A stretch of DNA of 64,000 bases from Lachnospira eligens (GCF_009680455.1 NZ_WKRD01000005.1:186001-250000), one strand, 5' to 3'. Positions 1 through 9,120 are shown, numbered from the stretch's first letter. Made by a program: numbers and translations. The notes: generated by a model from the letters alone, not told the origin.

Positions 1-347
1 AGTGTTAATAAAGTATGTTCCTCAACCCCTTTTGCCACATTTACAATAATCTGTCCTTCCTTTACGAAAGGTGCAATCATCTTTGCAGTAGAACGTGTAT
101 AAGGAGATGCGACTGCAAGTACAAGTACATCTGCACTGCCAATTACATTCTCTGTATCTCCTGAAACAGTAATACTGTCAGGAATCTTTACACCAGGAAG
201 GCATCTTTTATGTTCTCTTTCAGTCTGAAGCATAGCAACTTCATCCTTTAATACTGACCATACTGTTACATTGTGTCCGTTGTTATTAAGAAGTAAAGCA
301 AGACCTAAGCCCCAGCTTCCTGCTCCTAAAACACTTACATTTGCCAT
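1..347 (-). CDS. gpsA: Glycerol-3-phosphate dehydrogenase [NAD(P)+], N-terminal part (cut by window edge)
   Basis: This enzyme reduces dihydroxyacetone phosphate to sn-glycerol 3-phosphate for phospholipid synthesis in the cytosol. Only the first 115 or so residues are present; the rest lies beyond base 1. The start is an ATG preceded by GGAGT at good spacing. The N-terminus has the Rossmann dinucleotide motif GAGSWG near residues 8-13, followed by a stretch with the family's typical SADVLVLAVAS segment. It follows plsY, whose acyltransferase uses its product, so the two steps of lysophosphatidate synthesis are encoded together. It is probably co-transcribed from the promoter ahead of der. 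The assignment is firm, although the C-terminal catalytic domain cannot be seen. Confidence 0.93.
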   Translation of the reverse strand, partial: MANVSVLGAGSWGLGLALLLNNNGHNVTVWSVLKDEVAMLQTEREHKRCLPGVKIPDSITVSGDTENVIGSADVLVLAVASPYTRSTAKMIAPFVKEGQIIVNVAKGVEEHTLLT

Positions 348-383
348 AATTATACTCCAATCTGCGCATAAGCGCATCAAAAA

Positions 384-1046
384 TTAATTCTTTTTTTCAC
401 CGATTTTCCGTTCTGTTCCCTGAACCAGTCTTACAATATTACTGCGGTGTCTGATAAATGCAAGTGCTGCAAGAGCGAAAACAATAACAGTGCCTTCAAC
501 AAGGTCTGTTCCATTTAATGGAAGCCAGCCTAAGAATCCCCATATAAGAAATTCAACAAAAAACATTGCCATACCTATAAGTGAGGCCAGTGAAACATAA
601 CGGCTTATCCTGGCTACAAGTGCAAAAAAGAAAATACCAAAAACTGTAAACATAAAACAGTACTTAGGAAAAAGCATAAGACTTATAACAACACCTGAAG
701 ATGCTGCTATTCCCTTTCCCCCCTTAAACTTAAGGTAGAACGGAAAATTATGTCCAAGCACAATTCCAAGGCCACAATACAGAAACAAAAGCATTTCCGG
801 AATTGCAGTATGTGGTACTATAAGAAAATGTATCAATATATCAGCAATTACAGCTTTAAATGCATCTAACAGATAAGTTGCAATTCCAGCTTTCTTGCCA
901 AGAGTTCTCATAACATTAGTAGTTCCCGCATTGCCACTGCCATAATCCCTGATGTCAATCTTATTGAACTTTCCCATCCAGTACCCTGCCTGAATGAGTG
1001 CTCCGGCAAAATATCCATATATAAGAACACCTATTTTAAATAACAT
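384..1046 (-). CDS. plsY: Acyl-phosphate:glycerol-3-phosphate acyltransferase PlsY
   Basis: PlsY is an integral membrane enzyme that moves an acyl group from acyl-phosphate (made by PlsX, also in this window) to glycerol 3-phosphate. The 220-residue protein has several hydrophobic segments and the family's conserved loops: GSGNAGTTN at about residues 36-44, GHNFPFYLKFKGGKG near residue 100, and a SLASL segment further on. Its length is normal for the family. The start codon overlaps the der stop by one base (TAATG), which implies translational coupling. It sits between der and gpsA, a pairing common in Firmicutes. Confidence 0.96.
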   Translation of the reverse strand: MLFKIGVLIYGYFAGALIQAGYWMGKFNKIDIRDYGSGNAGTTNVMRTLGKKAGIATYLLDAFKAVIADILIHFLIVPHTAIPEMLLFLYCGLGIVLGHNFPFYLKFKGGKGIAASSGVVISLMLFPKYCFMFTVFGIFFFALVARISRYVSLASLIGMAMFFVEFLIWGFLGWLPLNGTDLVEGTVIVFALAALAFIRHRSNIVRLVQGTERKIGEKKN

Positions 1047-2371
1047 TACTCTTTCTCCTTACGTTCTCTGTTGATGAATCTGATAGATGTACCTCTGAAT
1101 CCAAAGGATTCTCTTATTCTGTTTTCTATATATCTTGTATAAGAAAAATGTGTGAGTGCTACATCATTAACAAACATAACAAATGTCGGTGGTTTTACCG
1201 AAACCTGAGTCATGTAATAGATTTTAAGTCTCTTACCCTTATCTGAAGGTGGCTGCTTCATTGCAACTGCTTCTGTAAGAATTTCATTAAGCACACCGGT
1301 AGGAATACGCATAGTCTGTGCATCAACAATGTGATCAACTAATTCATATATTTTATTAAGTCTCTGACCTGTCTTGGCAGAAACAAATATAATCTCAGCA
1401 TATGACATAAATGCAAGAGTATCTTTAATCTTATTCGTAAACTCATAGATAGTCTTGTCATTCTTCTCTATGTCATCCCATTTGTTAACAGCAATAATAA
1501 TACCCTTGCCTCTTTCATGCGCTATTCCGGCTATCTTGGCATCCTGCTCTGTAACACCTTCCGTAGCATCAATAACAAGAATTGCAATATCAGCTCTTTC
1601 AACTGCTGCAACAGTTCTTATGATACTGAAACGCTCCAGATCTTCTTTAATCTTGCTCTTACGGCGTAGTCCCGCTGTATCAATAAATACATATTCTTTG
1701 CCATTATACTTGATAGCTGTGTCAATAGCATCTCTTGTTGTACCGGCAATATCAGATACAATAACTCTGTTCTTGCCTACAAGCTTATTGATGATTGATG
1801 ACTTACCAACATTAGGCTTACCTATTATAGCTACCTTAGGTCTGTCATCTTCTTCATCAGTATCTGAACCCTCTGGGAAATGACTCACCACTTCATCAAG
1901 CACTTCACCAAAACCTAACTTATTAACGGCTGATATAGGAAATGGTTCTCCAATTCCAAGATTATAGAATTCATATACATCAGGCATCATCTTTTCAAAG
2001 CTGTCTACTTTATTGACAACAAGAATAACAGGCTTGTGTGAACGTCTTAACATATCAGCAACCTTAGAATCTGAATCTACAAGTCCCTGCTTAACATCAG
2101 TCATAAATATAATTACATCCGCAGTTTCAATGGCAATTTCAGCCTGTTCACGCATCTGTGAAAGAATAATATCACCTGTATCCGGCTCTATACCCCCTGT
2201 ATCTATAAGTGTGAAATTGTGGTTTAGCCAGCTTACCTCTGCATAGATTCTGTCTCTTGTAACACCCGGTGTATCTTTAACTATTGAAATCTGTTGTCCG
2301 CACAGACTGTTGAATAATGTTGATTTACCAACATTAGGTCTTCCGACAACAGCAACTATTGGTTTACTCAT
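1046..2371 (-). CDS. der: Ribosome-assembly GTPase Der (EngA)
   Basis: Der is a double-GTPase needed for late 50S ribosomal subunit maturation. The 441-residue protein carries two G domains in tandem: GRPNVGKS near residue 11 and GKPNVGKSS near residue 184, each followed by DTxG and NKxD motifs (NKVD in the first, NKWD in the second). A C-terminal KH-like domain follows. Length and order are typical. An SD sequence (AGGAGG-like) precedes the ATG. It is the first gene of a der-plsY-gpsA unit on the minus strand, with a good sigma-A promoter upstream. Confidence 0.97.
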   Translation of the reverse strand: MSKPIVAVVGRPNVGKSTLFNSLCGQQISIVKDTPGVTRDRIYAEVSWLNHNFTLIDTGGIEPDTGDIILSQMREQAEIAIETADVIIFMTDVKQGLVDSDSKVADMLRRSHKPVILVVNKVDSFEKMMPDVYEFYNLGIGEPFPISAVNKLGFGEVLDEVVSHFPEGSDTDEEDDRPKVAIIGKPNVGKSSIINKLVGKNRVIVSDIAGTTRDAIDTAIKYNGKEYVFIDTAGLRRKSKIKEDLERFSIIRTVAAVERADIAILVIDATEGVTEQDAKIAGIAHERGKGIIIAVNKWDDIEKNDKTIYEFTNKIKDTLAFMSYAEIIFVSAKTGQRLNKIYELVDHIVDAQTMRIPTGVLNEILTEAVAMKQPPSDKGKRLKIYYMTQVSVKPPTFVMFVNDVALTHFSYTRYIENRIRESFGFRGTSIRFINRERKEKE

Positions 2372-2428
2372 AATTCCTCCTTGCTCTTATAGCAAATTTA
2401 CAAAAAATTAATACACGCAATCTATAAT

Positions 2429-2457
2429 ATAATATCAGTTTAATTGCTTTTTGTAAA
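2429..2457 (-). promoter_or_regulatory. Sigma-A type promoter for der-plsY-gpsA
   Basis: On the minus strand, TTTACA (-35) and TATTAT (-10) are separated by exactly 17 bases. Each hexamer matches the sigma-A consensus at five of six positions. The predicted transcript starts about 50 bases upstream of the der ATG. This is a sequence match only. Confidence 0.6.
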
Positions 2458-2510
2458 GCACTGTGATATCATACAAAATATTGATTTTAAGCACTTTAGG
2501 AGGTGTTTTT

Positions 2511-3344
2511 GTGAAATTTTCCCGCAAAAAATTAACATTTATTCCGGTATTGGTTCTTATATCGGCAATTATTTTTCCATCTTTTACTGCACTGGCAGCA
2601 GATGCATCTTATAAGTTCTCTGCAATTGATTTAAAATTAAAAGTTCCTGAGGAACTGATATGTTTTACCCAGACGACTACAGGTAACAATGCTTATCTTA
2701 AAGATATAGGAGCTGAAGATGCCAATGAAGTACAGAACTCAATGAAAGCATCTAATATATATCTTGAAGCATTTTCAAAAGACATTTCTTATGAAATTGC
2801 TGTTGTCGGAATGAAAGCAGGCTCATCACTTTCCAACCTTGATGAACTGGATGAGAATCAGTTAAGTGGCATGTTCCTGCAGTATATTGACTCAGAGAAT
2901 GCCAAACAGGAAGATGGTCTGACAGAGACAATGACAGGCAAGGCTATAGATATAATTAACGACCGTCCATATTTCAGGACAGAGGTTACATCTGTATCAG
3001 ACGAAAAGCAGACAATTTATACAAGAAAATACTACACTGTAGCACGCGGATATATATATATGTATTCTCTTCAGTCGAAGGATAATGAAATCACTGATGA
3101 GATGATTAATGACATCAGATACATAATCAATTCAGCCCAGTATACAGATGTGAAGAAATCCATATTTGAAAACGGTGTGTTTACAGAGACTTTATCGACA
3201 ATACTTACAGTAGCTATTCCTATTGCTATACTTGCAGCAATATATCTGCTTATAACCAGGGTTGGCAGAAAAAGCCGGTCAAAGCTTTCTTCTGAGGAGG
3301 CTGAATTAAGAGCCAGATACAAACAGGAACACAACAAAAAATAA
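2511..3344 (+). CDS. Unrecognised exported protein with C-terminal membrane anchor
   Basis: I do not recognise this family. The chosen start is a GTG seven bases after a perfect AGGAGG; an upstream in-frame ATG at 2463 has no such site. The 277-residue product begins with a basic, hydrophobic signal peptide ending near TALAA, so most of it should lie outside the cell. About 200 polar residues follow, then one strong transmembrane segment near residues 225-248 and a short, highly charged cytoplasmic tail. This is type I membrane-protein topology. It stands alone on the plus strand between der and pgeF and ends in a bidirectional terminator. The extracellular part has no cysteine-rich or catalytic motif that I can name. 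Confidence 0.8.
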   Translation: MKFSRKKLTFIPVLVLISAIIFPSFTALAADASYKFSAIDLKLKVPEELICFTQTTTGNNAYLKDIGAEDANEVQNSMKASNIYLEAFSKDISYEIAVVGMKAGSSLSNLDELDENQLSGMFLQYIDSENAKQEDGLTETMTGKAIDIINDRPYFRTEVTSVSDEKQTIYTRKYYTVARGYIYMYSLQSKDNEITDEMINDIRYIINSAQYTDVKKSIFENGVFTETLSTILTVAIPIAILAAIYLLITRVGRKSRSKLSSEEAELRARYKQEHNKK

Positions 3345-3392
3345 AAAAAGCCAGAACAGATTATCAACAAAACATCTGTTCTGGCTTTTTTT
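3344..3392. terminator. Bidirectional intrinsic terminator
   Basis: An inverted repeat (AAGCCAGAACAGAT and its complement) is flanked by an A-run on one side and a T-run on the other. It can therefore stop transcription of the exported-protein gene on the plus strand and of the pgeF operon on the minus strand, which converge here. Confidence 0.85.
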
Positions 3393-3393
3393 A

Positions 3394-4278
3394 TTATCTG
3401 CATATACTCATGAATCCACACAAAACGCCACGTTTTCCATGCGAAGCCCTGTGCGAAAAGAGCCAGTCACTGTTACAGCTTGTGCATATATCAGATATAC
3501 CTATGTTATCAGGTTTTATTCCGGCATGAATCATATTAAAATAATTAGCCGCCTGAAGATTAAGCTGGTATTTATCTCCTGTCGTATGATAAAGTATCAT
3601 ACCGATTTCATTCTGGCTGTAAGCACTTCTGAACTTTTCTGCAACTGCTTCATCAACCTCATAACAGTCCTGACATATTGATGGTCCTATGAATGCATGA
3701 ATATCCTCTGGCTTTGACCCATAAGTTCTGTTCATAAGCTGTACCGTTTCATGTGTTATATCTGCAACCGTTCCACGCCATCCTGAATGTGATGCACCTA
3801 TGCATCTGTTTACAGGATCAATAAAATATACAGGTACACAGTCTGCAAAATATGTAATAAGACACAGACCGGGTTCATTAGTTACAAGTCCGTCAACATT
3901 ATCAAAATTTCTTGCTCTTGTAAGTCCCATTCCTGCCATATTATAATCAACAGCAATCACATTGGTAGTATGTGTCTGTTTTGTACAAACACAGTTTTCA
4001 GGCTTAATATTCATTGTATCAAGAAACAGTTCATAATTCTTATATACATTTTCATTATCATCGCCCCTGTCAAAAGAAAAATTCATGCTTGAATATATTC
4101 CTTTGCTCACTCCACCATCTCTTGTTGAAAAATGAAGAGTGACCCAGTCAAATTCATCAAATGGTGTAAACTCAATATAAGGAATTCCATTCTTCTGTGA
4201 TATTCTTGTGGAATTATTAACCACAGCTCCTTTTAATCCTTCATAAAGTGTTCCTGTATCAATATATTTAATATTCAT
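3394..4278 (-). CDS. pgeF: Peptidoglycan editing factor / purine nucleoside phosphorylase family (PgeF, YfiH/YlmD, LACC1-like)
   Basis: Members of this family (formerly called multicopper polyphenol oxidase or laccase-domain proteins) act on purine nucleosides, and Escherichia coli PgeF helps keep peptidoglycan stems correct. The 294-residue protein has the family signatures: a KQTHTTNV segment near residue 100, DGLVTN, a YFADCVPV segment with the zinc-ligand cysteine, HSGWRGT, and FSHRASHGKRG at the end. Its length is slightly above average because of an N-terminal extension. AAGGA precedes the ATG. It is the last gene of the rnhB-fliK-like-flhB-like-yraN run. Family assignment is firm; which reaction matters in this cell is not evident. 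Confidence 0.88.
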   Translation of the reverse strand: MNIKYIDTGTLYEGLKGAVVNNSTRISQKNGIPYIEFTPFDEFDWVTLHFSTRDGGVSKGIYSSMNFSFDRGDDNENVYKNYELFLDTMNIKPENCVCTKQTHTTNVIAVDYNMAGMGLTRARNFDNVDGLVTNEPGLCLITYFADCVPVYFIDPVNRCIGASHSGWRGTVADITHETVQLMNRTYGSKPEDIHAFIGPSICQDCYEVDEAVAEKFRSAYSQNEIGMILYHTTGDKYQLNLQAANYFNMIHAGIKPDNIGISDICTSCNSDWLFSHRASHGKRGVLCGFMSICR

Positions 4279-4292
4279 GATTATAATCCTTG

Positions 4293-4640
4293 TTAAAATG
4301 CATTTTTAATATGTGTTACTGTTTCTCCATCTATTCCTATGACATCAAAACGGCATGGTATATCACAGCTTTTATATCTTGTTGCCATATAGAATTGTGC
4401 AACATGCCTTATTATCTGCTTTTTTCTGTAATTTACAGCTTCAACTGCATATCCGTATTTGTTATTACTTCTGTATTTGACCTCAACAAATACAATATAA
4501 TTATCTTTCTTTGCGATAATATCTATCTCACCTGTTTTATTGCGGAAATTCCGTTCAAGAACAGTATACCCATTATCAACAAGATATCTGGCAGCAAGCT
4601 GTTCTTTATCTGCGCCAGCAGCTCTTTTATTAACAGCCAT
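4293..4640 (-). CDS. YraN/UPF0102 family endonuclease-like protein
   Basis: The 115-residue protein shows the UPF0102 pattern: an RNFRNKTGEIDII block followed by FVEVKYRS. The acidic and lysine residues in GEIDxI and VEVK form the active site of a restriction-endonuclease-like fold. Homologues are widely conserved beside rnhB, but their cellular role is poorly known. The start overlaps the stop of the FlhB-tail gene by one base, which indicates coupling. An Asp-Val-Ile segment and a short basic middle complete the fold. I call the family with confidence and the nuclease function only by inference. Confidence 0.87.
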   Translation of the reverse strand: MAVNKRAAGADKEQLAARYLVDNGYTVLERNFRNKTGEIDIIAKKDNYIVFVEVKYRSNNKYGYAVEAVNYRKKQIIRHVAQFYMATRYKSCDIPCRFDVIGIDGETVTHIKNAF

Positions 4641-4930
4641 TATTTACCCACTTTCCCTTTAATCTTATCGCATTCATCTACAAATACAAGAATTTCTGCA
4701 ACTACGGTATATAGTTCAGGAGGAATCATTTCTCCTATTTCAAGTTTTGATAAAGTATCAGCAAGCTTAGAATCCGCATATACAGGAACATCAGCCTCTC
4801 CGGCCTTTTCAATAATTGATTCAGCAATATATCCACGTCCTGTTGCAAGTATCTTTGGTGCCTGTTCCCCCGGAGTGTATTCAAGTGCAACTGCTATTTT
4901 GGGCTTATCATCATTATTCTTTTTCTCCAT
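4640..4930 (-). CDS. FlhB cytoplasmic-tail homologue (YlqH type)
   Basis: This 96-residue protein resembles only the C-terminal cytoplasmic domain of the flagellar export-switch protein FlhB: KIAVALEYTPGEQAPKI near the start, then GRGYIAE, VPVYADSKLADTL, and IPPELY. The export-channel membrane part is absent, and so is the NPxH autocleavage site, so the product corresponds to FlhB downstream of its cleavage point. AAGGAG precedes the ATG. It lies directly after the FliK-like gene; FliK and FlhB-C are interacting partners in flagellar hook-length control. No other flagellar gene is in the window, so it may act outside flagella. Confidence 0.85.
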   Translation of the reverse strand: MEKKNNDDKPKIAVALEYTPGEQAPKILATGRGYIAESIIEKAGEADVPVYADSKLADTLSKLEIGEMIPPELYTVVAEILVFVDECDKIKGKVGK

Positions 4931-4957
4931 ATGCTGCTCCTTCTTTAGATAAAGCTG

Positions 4958-6499
4958 TCATGCTTTTGCATCGAATATGTATTGTCCACCTGCAGCTGGT
5001 CTTGCCTCTGCTTCTATAAAATCCTTAACAAAATCAAGACGGTCTGAAGAATCAGCTGCTACCTTCATTTCAAAATGTGTATTATATCCAAGTTTTTCAA
5101 GCCTGGCATTAAGTCTGTCTATATGCTGATACACAAAATCAAGCAGTTCTTCTGTCTCGAGAACAAAATTAGTTGAAACATTGTTACCTCCAGACAGATT
5201 AACATATATATCCATTGATTTAAGATTATCCATATCCAGATGAAGCATTGCACTTATATTATCTGTTTTTCCGGCAAGATTCTTTTTATTAGTGAATACA
5301 TACAGTTCCCCATTACCTTCACTTTTCGAGAATTTAACCGGCATCTGAAAATATGTCATATTCTTATTAAGATCATTCATGAAATCAATATTACTTTTTA
5401 TATCAGAAAGACTCTTCGAAAGTTCAGGAGCTGAATTGCCTGCGGATTTCAGTGAATTTTCAATATTCTCTACATTTTTTCTTATACGCTTATAATATGA
5501 GCTTACAGCTTCCTCCCCTTCCTGTATATCCTTAGGAGTAAGCTTCATTGTATCATTAATTACAGCATGAAGAATCTCTCTGAAGCTTCCTGAATTGATA
5601 ATTTTCTGAAAATTATCAGAATTAAGACTATTATTTTCAGCAAGCTGGGTAATAAGTTCCTTCACAGAAGTTTCTGAGATATCATTATTAAGTTTCACTC
5701 CTGAATCAGACAGCATATTATTTAATTCATCAATTGTCTGCTGCGATAGGACATCGCAGGCGGATGATGAGCTTACAGTTTCCCCATCAAACCCCTCATA
5801 CATGCCTGTAATAACATTTTGAAAATCCATAATATCCTGATTGTTCTTTAACAGATCATTAACTATACCATTCTCCATATTTGACAAAAGATTCTCAATA
5901 TGTCCGTTAAACTGACCATACATCTGGAACTCACGGATATTCTGTTCATTGACAGGAATCTCAAGTCTCATTAGATTGGCAACAGTATTAAGTGAGGCTT
6001 CGGGAAATTTCATGGAATATTTAACCATATTTCCTAATGTCTGTGCATCAACCGGCATGCCCAGTCCTAAAAGTTCTTTGACAATATTAATATTATCATC
6101 CGTAGCTCCAAGACCTGCAGCCTCCAATGCTTTATCAATAAGAACTGCCTGCTGTTCATTAGCTAAAACCGGTTTGATTGAAATTTTATTATCAGAGTTA
6201 TCCTCCACCATAAAAGTCACATTCTGTCCGATATTAATTAAAGCACCCTGCATAAGCTTAGCCTGAATCTGTGCTCCATTGTTCATTGTAATATATGCAT
6301 TATCACCATTTAACTGGCTGACATATCCTGTAAACGTGTCACCTGACATAAGAGAATTTAATATTTTCATGCCAGCAGCCTGTACAGCATTATTGTTTCC
6401 AGATGATTCATGTGATACATTTTCCGACACATTAACATCTGTGGTCTGGCTGCCTGATGATATATTATTTTTGAAAAAATCGGACATATTAATATTCAT
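4958..6499 (-). CDS. FliK-like / YlqG-type large hydrophilic protein
   Basis: The 513-residue protein has no signal peptide or membrane span and is rich in Asn, Ser and Asp, like FliK-type hook-length control proteins and the Bacillus YlqG protein found at the same spot. The C-terminal 130 residues look most ordered: a stretch with ELYVFTNKKNL, then a beta-rich part (MLHLDMDNLKSMDIYVNL) and an amphipathic helix with LNARLEKLGY, resembling the FliK C-terminal domain. AGGTGA precedes the ATG. It is followed 27 bases later by the FlhB-tail gene, its expected partner. The FliK link is inferred from domain layout and context, not from a clear signature. Confidence 0.6.
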   Translation of the reverse strand: MNINMSDFFKNNISSGSQTTDVNVSENVSHESSGNNNAVQAAGMKILNSLMSGDTFTGYVSQLNGDNAYITMNNGAQIQAKLMQGALINIGQNVTFMVEDNSDNKISIKPVLANEQQAVLIDKALEAAGLGATDDNINIVKELLGLGMPVDAQTLGNMVKYSMKFPEASLNTVANLMRLEIPVNEQNIREFQMYGQFNGHIENLLSNMENGIVNDLLKNNQDIMDFQNVITGMYEGFDGETVSSSSACDVLSQQTIDELNNMLSDSGVKLNNDISETSVKELITQLAENNSLNSDNFQKIINSGSFREILHAVINDTMKLTPKDIQEGEEAVSSYYKRIRKNVENIENSLKSAGNSAPELSKSLSDIKSNIDFMNDLNKNMTYFQMPVKFSKSEGNGELYVFTNKKNLAGKTDNISAMLHLDMDNLKSMDIYVNLSGGNNVSTNFVLETEELLDFVYQHIDRLNARLEKLGYNTHFEMKVAADSSDRLDFVKDFIEAEARPAAGGQYIFDAKA

Positions 6500-6509
6500 A
6501 TACGTTCAC

Positions 6510-7166
6510 CTATATAAAATTCTTAATAAATGTTCTTCTGTGTATAGGACATGGACCGTACTCTTTTATTGCTTCAATATGAACTTTAGTTCCATAACCT
6601 TTGTGCCTGGCAAATCCATATTCCGGATACAAAGAATCATATTCGGTCATAAGTCTGTCCCTTGTTACTTTCGCAAGAATACTTGCAGATGCAATTGACA
6701 GACTCTTGGCATCACCTTTAATAATCGGAATCTGTTTAACATCAATTCCCGGAATTGTAACTGCATCATTAAGAAGTATATCGGGTTTTACAGATAATTT
6801 ATTAACTGCTTCGCGCATTGCTTCATAAGTTGCCTGTAATATATTAATCTCATCAATCCTTTCAGGAGATACAATTCCGATTCCATATGAAAGTGCTTCT
6901 TCTTTTATAACATCAAAAAGCTCATCTCTTTTTTTCTCACTTAATTTCTTGGAATCATTTACATAAAGAATCCTTTTTCCTTTAGGAAGAATTACTGCAC
7001 CTGCAACAACAGGACCTGCAAGCGGTCCTCTTCCAGCTTCATCTATTCCACATATATAAGAAAATGTATCATACATTTCTTCGTATTCACGCATAGCTTC
7101 AATACGCTGTTTCTCAGCCTCCAGCTTTGCTGCTTTTTTAAGTTCACGTTCTTCTTTAAGTGTCAT
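6510..7166 (-). CDS. rnhB: Ribonuclease HII
   Basis: RNase HII removes RNA and single ribonucleotides from DNA hybrids. The 218-residue protein has the family's metal-binding motif GIDEAGRGPLAGP at about residues 40-52 (catalytic Asp42 and Glu43), a later Asp in LLNDAV, and the SILAKVTRD block. A charged helical extension of some 35 residues precedes the catalytic domain, as in other Firmicutes RNase HII proteins. A purine-rich SD (AAAGGAAAG) lies ahead of the ATG. It sits just downstream of rbgA, matching the Bacillus ylqF-rnhB order. Confidence 0.96.
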   Translation of the reverse strand: MTLKEERELKKAAKLEAEKQRIEAMREYEEMYDTFSYICGIDEAGRGPLAGPVVAGAVILPKGKRILYVNDSKKLSEKKRDELFDVIKEEALSYGIGIVSPERIDEINILQATYEAMREAVNKLSVKPDILLNDAVTIPGIDVKQIPIIKGDAKSLSIASASILAKVTRDRLMTEYDSLYPEYGFARHKGYGTKVHIEAIKEYGPCPIHRRTFIKNFI

Positions 7167-7189
7167 AGCTTTCCTTTCCGGTATCTTAA

Positions 7190-8089
7190 TTAAGGTCTTT
7201 CAAGTGAGATTGTACCAATCTTTCCTTCTCTGAAATCATCAAGAATACATGCAGCACATTTTTCATAATCAATATCTGAACCTTTCTTAATACAGCCACG
7301 TTTTCTGGCAATATGTTCCATAATACAGAGTGCAGCAACATTTTCAGGATTCATCATTGTTTCAGTATCAACATTATCAAATATATCTTCTGTTATATCA
7401 TAACGGCTATAAAGCTGCGACTGATAATTCTTCTTAAGAATCTTTATAGTTTCTAATGCAAGCTCCTCAATATTAAGAATCTGGTCATTAATTGAACCAA
7501 TCATTGCAAGTCTTTCACCGACATTTCTGTCTTCTATCTTAGGCCAGAGTATACCCGGTGTGTCAAGCAGCTCAACACTTCCATTAATTCTTATCCATTG
7601 CTTTCCTTTTGTAACACCCGGCTTATTACCTGTCTTGGCACTCTTTCTTCCGGTGAATGAATTAATAAATGTTGATTTACCAACATTAGGTATTCCAACA
7701 ATCATAGCTTTGATGGAACGGTTCTTAATTCCTCTTGCTCTGTCTCTTTCAATCTTAGCAGAACATGCAGCAGTTATAAGATTATTAACTGCACGGTTGC
7801 TTACATTGAGTCTTGAGTTAAGCTTTAGGCAGTAAAAGCCTTTATCTTTAAAATATGTTATCCATTCATCCGTTACTGTGTCATCTGCAAGGTCCGATTT
7901 ATTCAATAATACAATACGTGCCTTATTTTTAGCCAGCTTATCAATATCCGGATTCCGGCTGCTTAACGGTATTCTTGCATCCACAATCTCAATAACAAGG
8001 TCAACAAGCTTTATATCTTCTTCCATCATTCTTCTGGCCTTAGTCATATGACCAGGATACCAGTTAATGGCTCTTTTCTTCTCTTCCAT
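7190..8089 (-). CDS. rbgA: Ribosome biogenesis GTPase RbgA (YlqF)
   Basis: RbgA drives a late step of 50S assembly. The protein has the circularly permuted GTPase order: NKSD (G4) comes before GIPNVGKST (G1) and LLDTPGILWP (G3). The N-terminal INWYPGHMTKARR segment is a hallmark of the YlqF family. I place the start at an ATG preceded by GGAGAG (299 residues); an ATG four codons upstream abuts the lepB stop and has no clear SD. The C-terminal helical domain that contacts the ribosome is present. Its neighbours lepB, rplS and rnhB match the Bacillus order. Confidence 0.95.
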   Translation of the reverse strand: MEEKKRAINWYPGHMTKARRMMEEDIKLVDLVIEIVDARIPLSSRNPDIDKLAKNKARIVLLNKSDLADDTVTDEWITYFKDKGFYCLKLNSRLNVSNRAVNNLITAACSAKIERDRARGIKNRSIKAMIVGIPNVGKSTFINSFTGRKSAKTGNKPGVTKGKQWIRINGSVELLDTPGILWPKIEDRNVGERLAMIGSINDQILNIEELALETIKILKKNYQSQLYSRYDITEDIFDNVDTETMMNPENVAALCIMEHIARKRGCIKKGSDIDYEKCAACILDDFREGKIGTISLERP

Positions 8090-8100
8090 ATATCTCTCCA

Positions 8101-8658
8101 TTATTTAACAAAACCAAATGAATCAAACGGTTCTATTACCATCCATACTTTTCCTACAACATTCTTACGTTTAACCATTCCAACACTGGCAAAACGGCTA
8201 TCCTCACTATTATTACGATTATCTCCAAGTACAAAGTATTCATCATCAGCAAGTTTATAAGGATTGGCAGCTACACCTGGAGTAAGTATTGTCGTATCAA
8301 CATAATCATCAAGCTGTACATCATTAATATATACCCTGCCATCCTTTATCTGGACTGTTTCCCCTGGAAGACCAACTACTCTCTTTATGTATATCTTAGA
8401 GGAATCAACAGAATCCTGTTCGAAAGCTATACAGTCAAATCGCTTAGGTCCATTAAATGCATATGATATTCTGTTTATAAGAACAGTGTTATCATTAGAC
8501 AGCGTTTCCTCCATAGAATTACCAACAACTGTAGAACGGCAGCATATGAATGTAACCAGAACATAAGCAAGTACTATTACAACACATACATCTGCTACAT
8601 ATTTGCATATATTAAGCAATGTAGTATTTTCCTGATATCTTCTCTGAAAAAATCTCAT
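8101..8658 (-). CDS. lepB: Signal peptidase I
   Basis: This membrane serine protease cleaves signal peptides from exported proteins. With the start at the ATG that follows an AGGAAAGG site, the product has 185 residues; a longer reading from 8703 adds 15 residues without a good SD. One transmembrane helix spans about residues 18-40. The catalytic Ser48 lies in VVGNSMEETL and the general-base Lys92 in YIKRVVGLPGE. The later GDNRNNSEDSR block is also typical. Its place between rplS and rbgA is common in Clostridia. Confidence 0.95.
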   Translation of the reverse strand: MRFFQRRYQENTTLLNICKYVADVCVVIVLAYVLVTFICCRSTVVGNSMEETLSNDNTVLINRISYAFNGPKRFDCIAFEQDSVDSSKIYIKRVVGLPGETVQIKDGRVYINDVQLDDYVDTTILTPGVAANPYKLADDEYFVLGDNRNNSEDSRFASVGMVKRKNVVGKVWMVIEPFDSFGFVK

Positions 8659-8692
8659 AATATTCCGACCTTTCCTGTCGCTTATATATAAG

Positions 8693-8721
8693 TAAAGGGA
8701 CATTTTTTCAAATGTCCCTTA
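8693..8721 (-). terminator. Hairpin downstream of rplS, probable terminator
   Basis: AAGGGACATT and its complement form a 10-bp stem with a six-base loop. On the minus strand the tract after the stem (TTTACTTAT) is only partly U-rich, so termination may be incomplete and lepB may receive read-through from rplS. Confidence 0.5.
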
Positions 8722-8736
8722 CCGTGAATAACAAAA

Positions 8737-9084
8737 TTATCTAACTAATTCCTTAACCTTAGCAGCCTTACCTGTTCTCTGTCTTAAGTAGTTAAGCTTA
8801 GCTCTTCTAGCCTTACCGCGTCTTACAACTTCAACCTTCTCAACGATAGGTGAATGTAATGGCCATGTCTTCTCAACGCCAACGCCGTTAGAAATCTTTC
8901 TTACTGTAAATGTAGCTCTAACGCCAGTTCCCTGCTTCTTTAATACTGTTCCCTCGAAAACCTGGATTCTTTCACGGTTTCCTTCCTTAATCTTAGCTGA
9001 TACTCTTACAGTATCACCAACTCTGAACTCAGGAGCCTGAGCCTTAAGCTGAGCATCTTCGATGTTCTTAATAATTGTATTCAT
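8737..9084 (-). CDS. rplS: 50S ribosomal protein L19
   Basis: L19 lies at the 30S-50S interface. The 115-residue protein shows the L19 pattern: [11 protein letters not shown] near the start, [10 protein letters not shown], then a basic C-terminus with [10 protein letters not shown] and [11 protein letters not shown] chose the ATG nine bases after GGAGG; a reading that begins at 9141 adds 19 residues that do not resemble L19 and overlaps the leader hairpin. In Bacillus the gene follows rimM-trmD; here trmD is absent and 130 non-coding bases separate it from rimM. Confidence 0.97.
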   Translation of the reverse strand: MNTIIKNIEDAQLKAQAPEFRVGDTVRVSAKIKEGNRERIQVFEGTVLKKQGTGVRATFTVRKISNGVGVEKTWPLHSPIVEKVEVVRRGKARRAKLNYLRQRTGKAAKVKELVR

Positions 9085-9120
9085 GTGTGACCTCCTTAAT
9101 ATTATGATGTTCTTAATACA

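Noticed and set aside
2463..2510. Sigma-E type -10 (CATACAAA) ahead of the exported-protein gene
   Set aside because: The -10 is a good match but there is no -35 at the right distance.
4290..4952. Plus-strand frame of 220 codons opposite yraN and the FlhB-tail gene
   Set aside because: The minus-strand genes match known families; the antisense product is rich in Ser, Cys and Ile with no SD.
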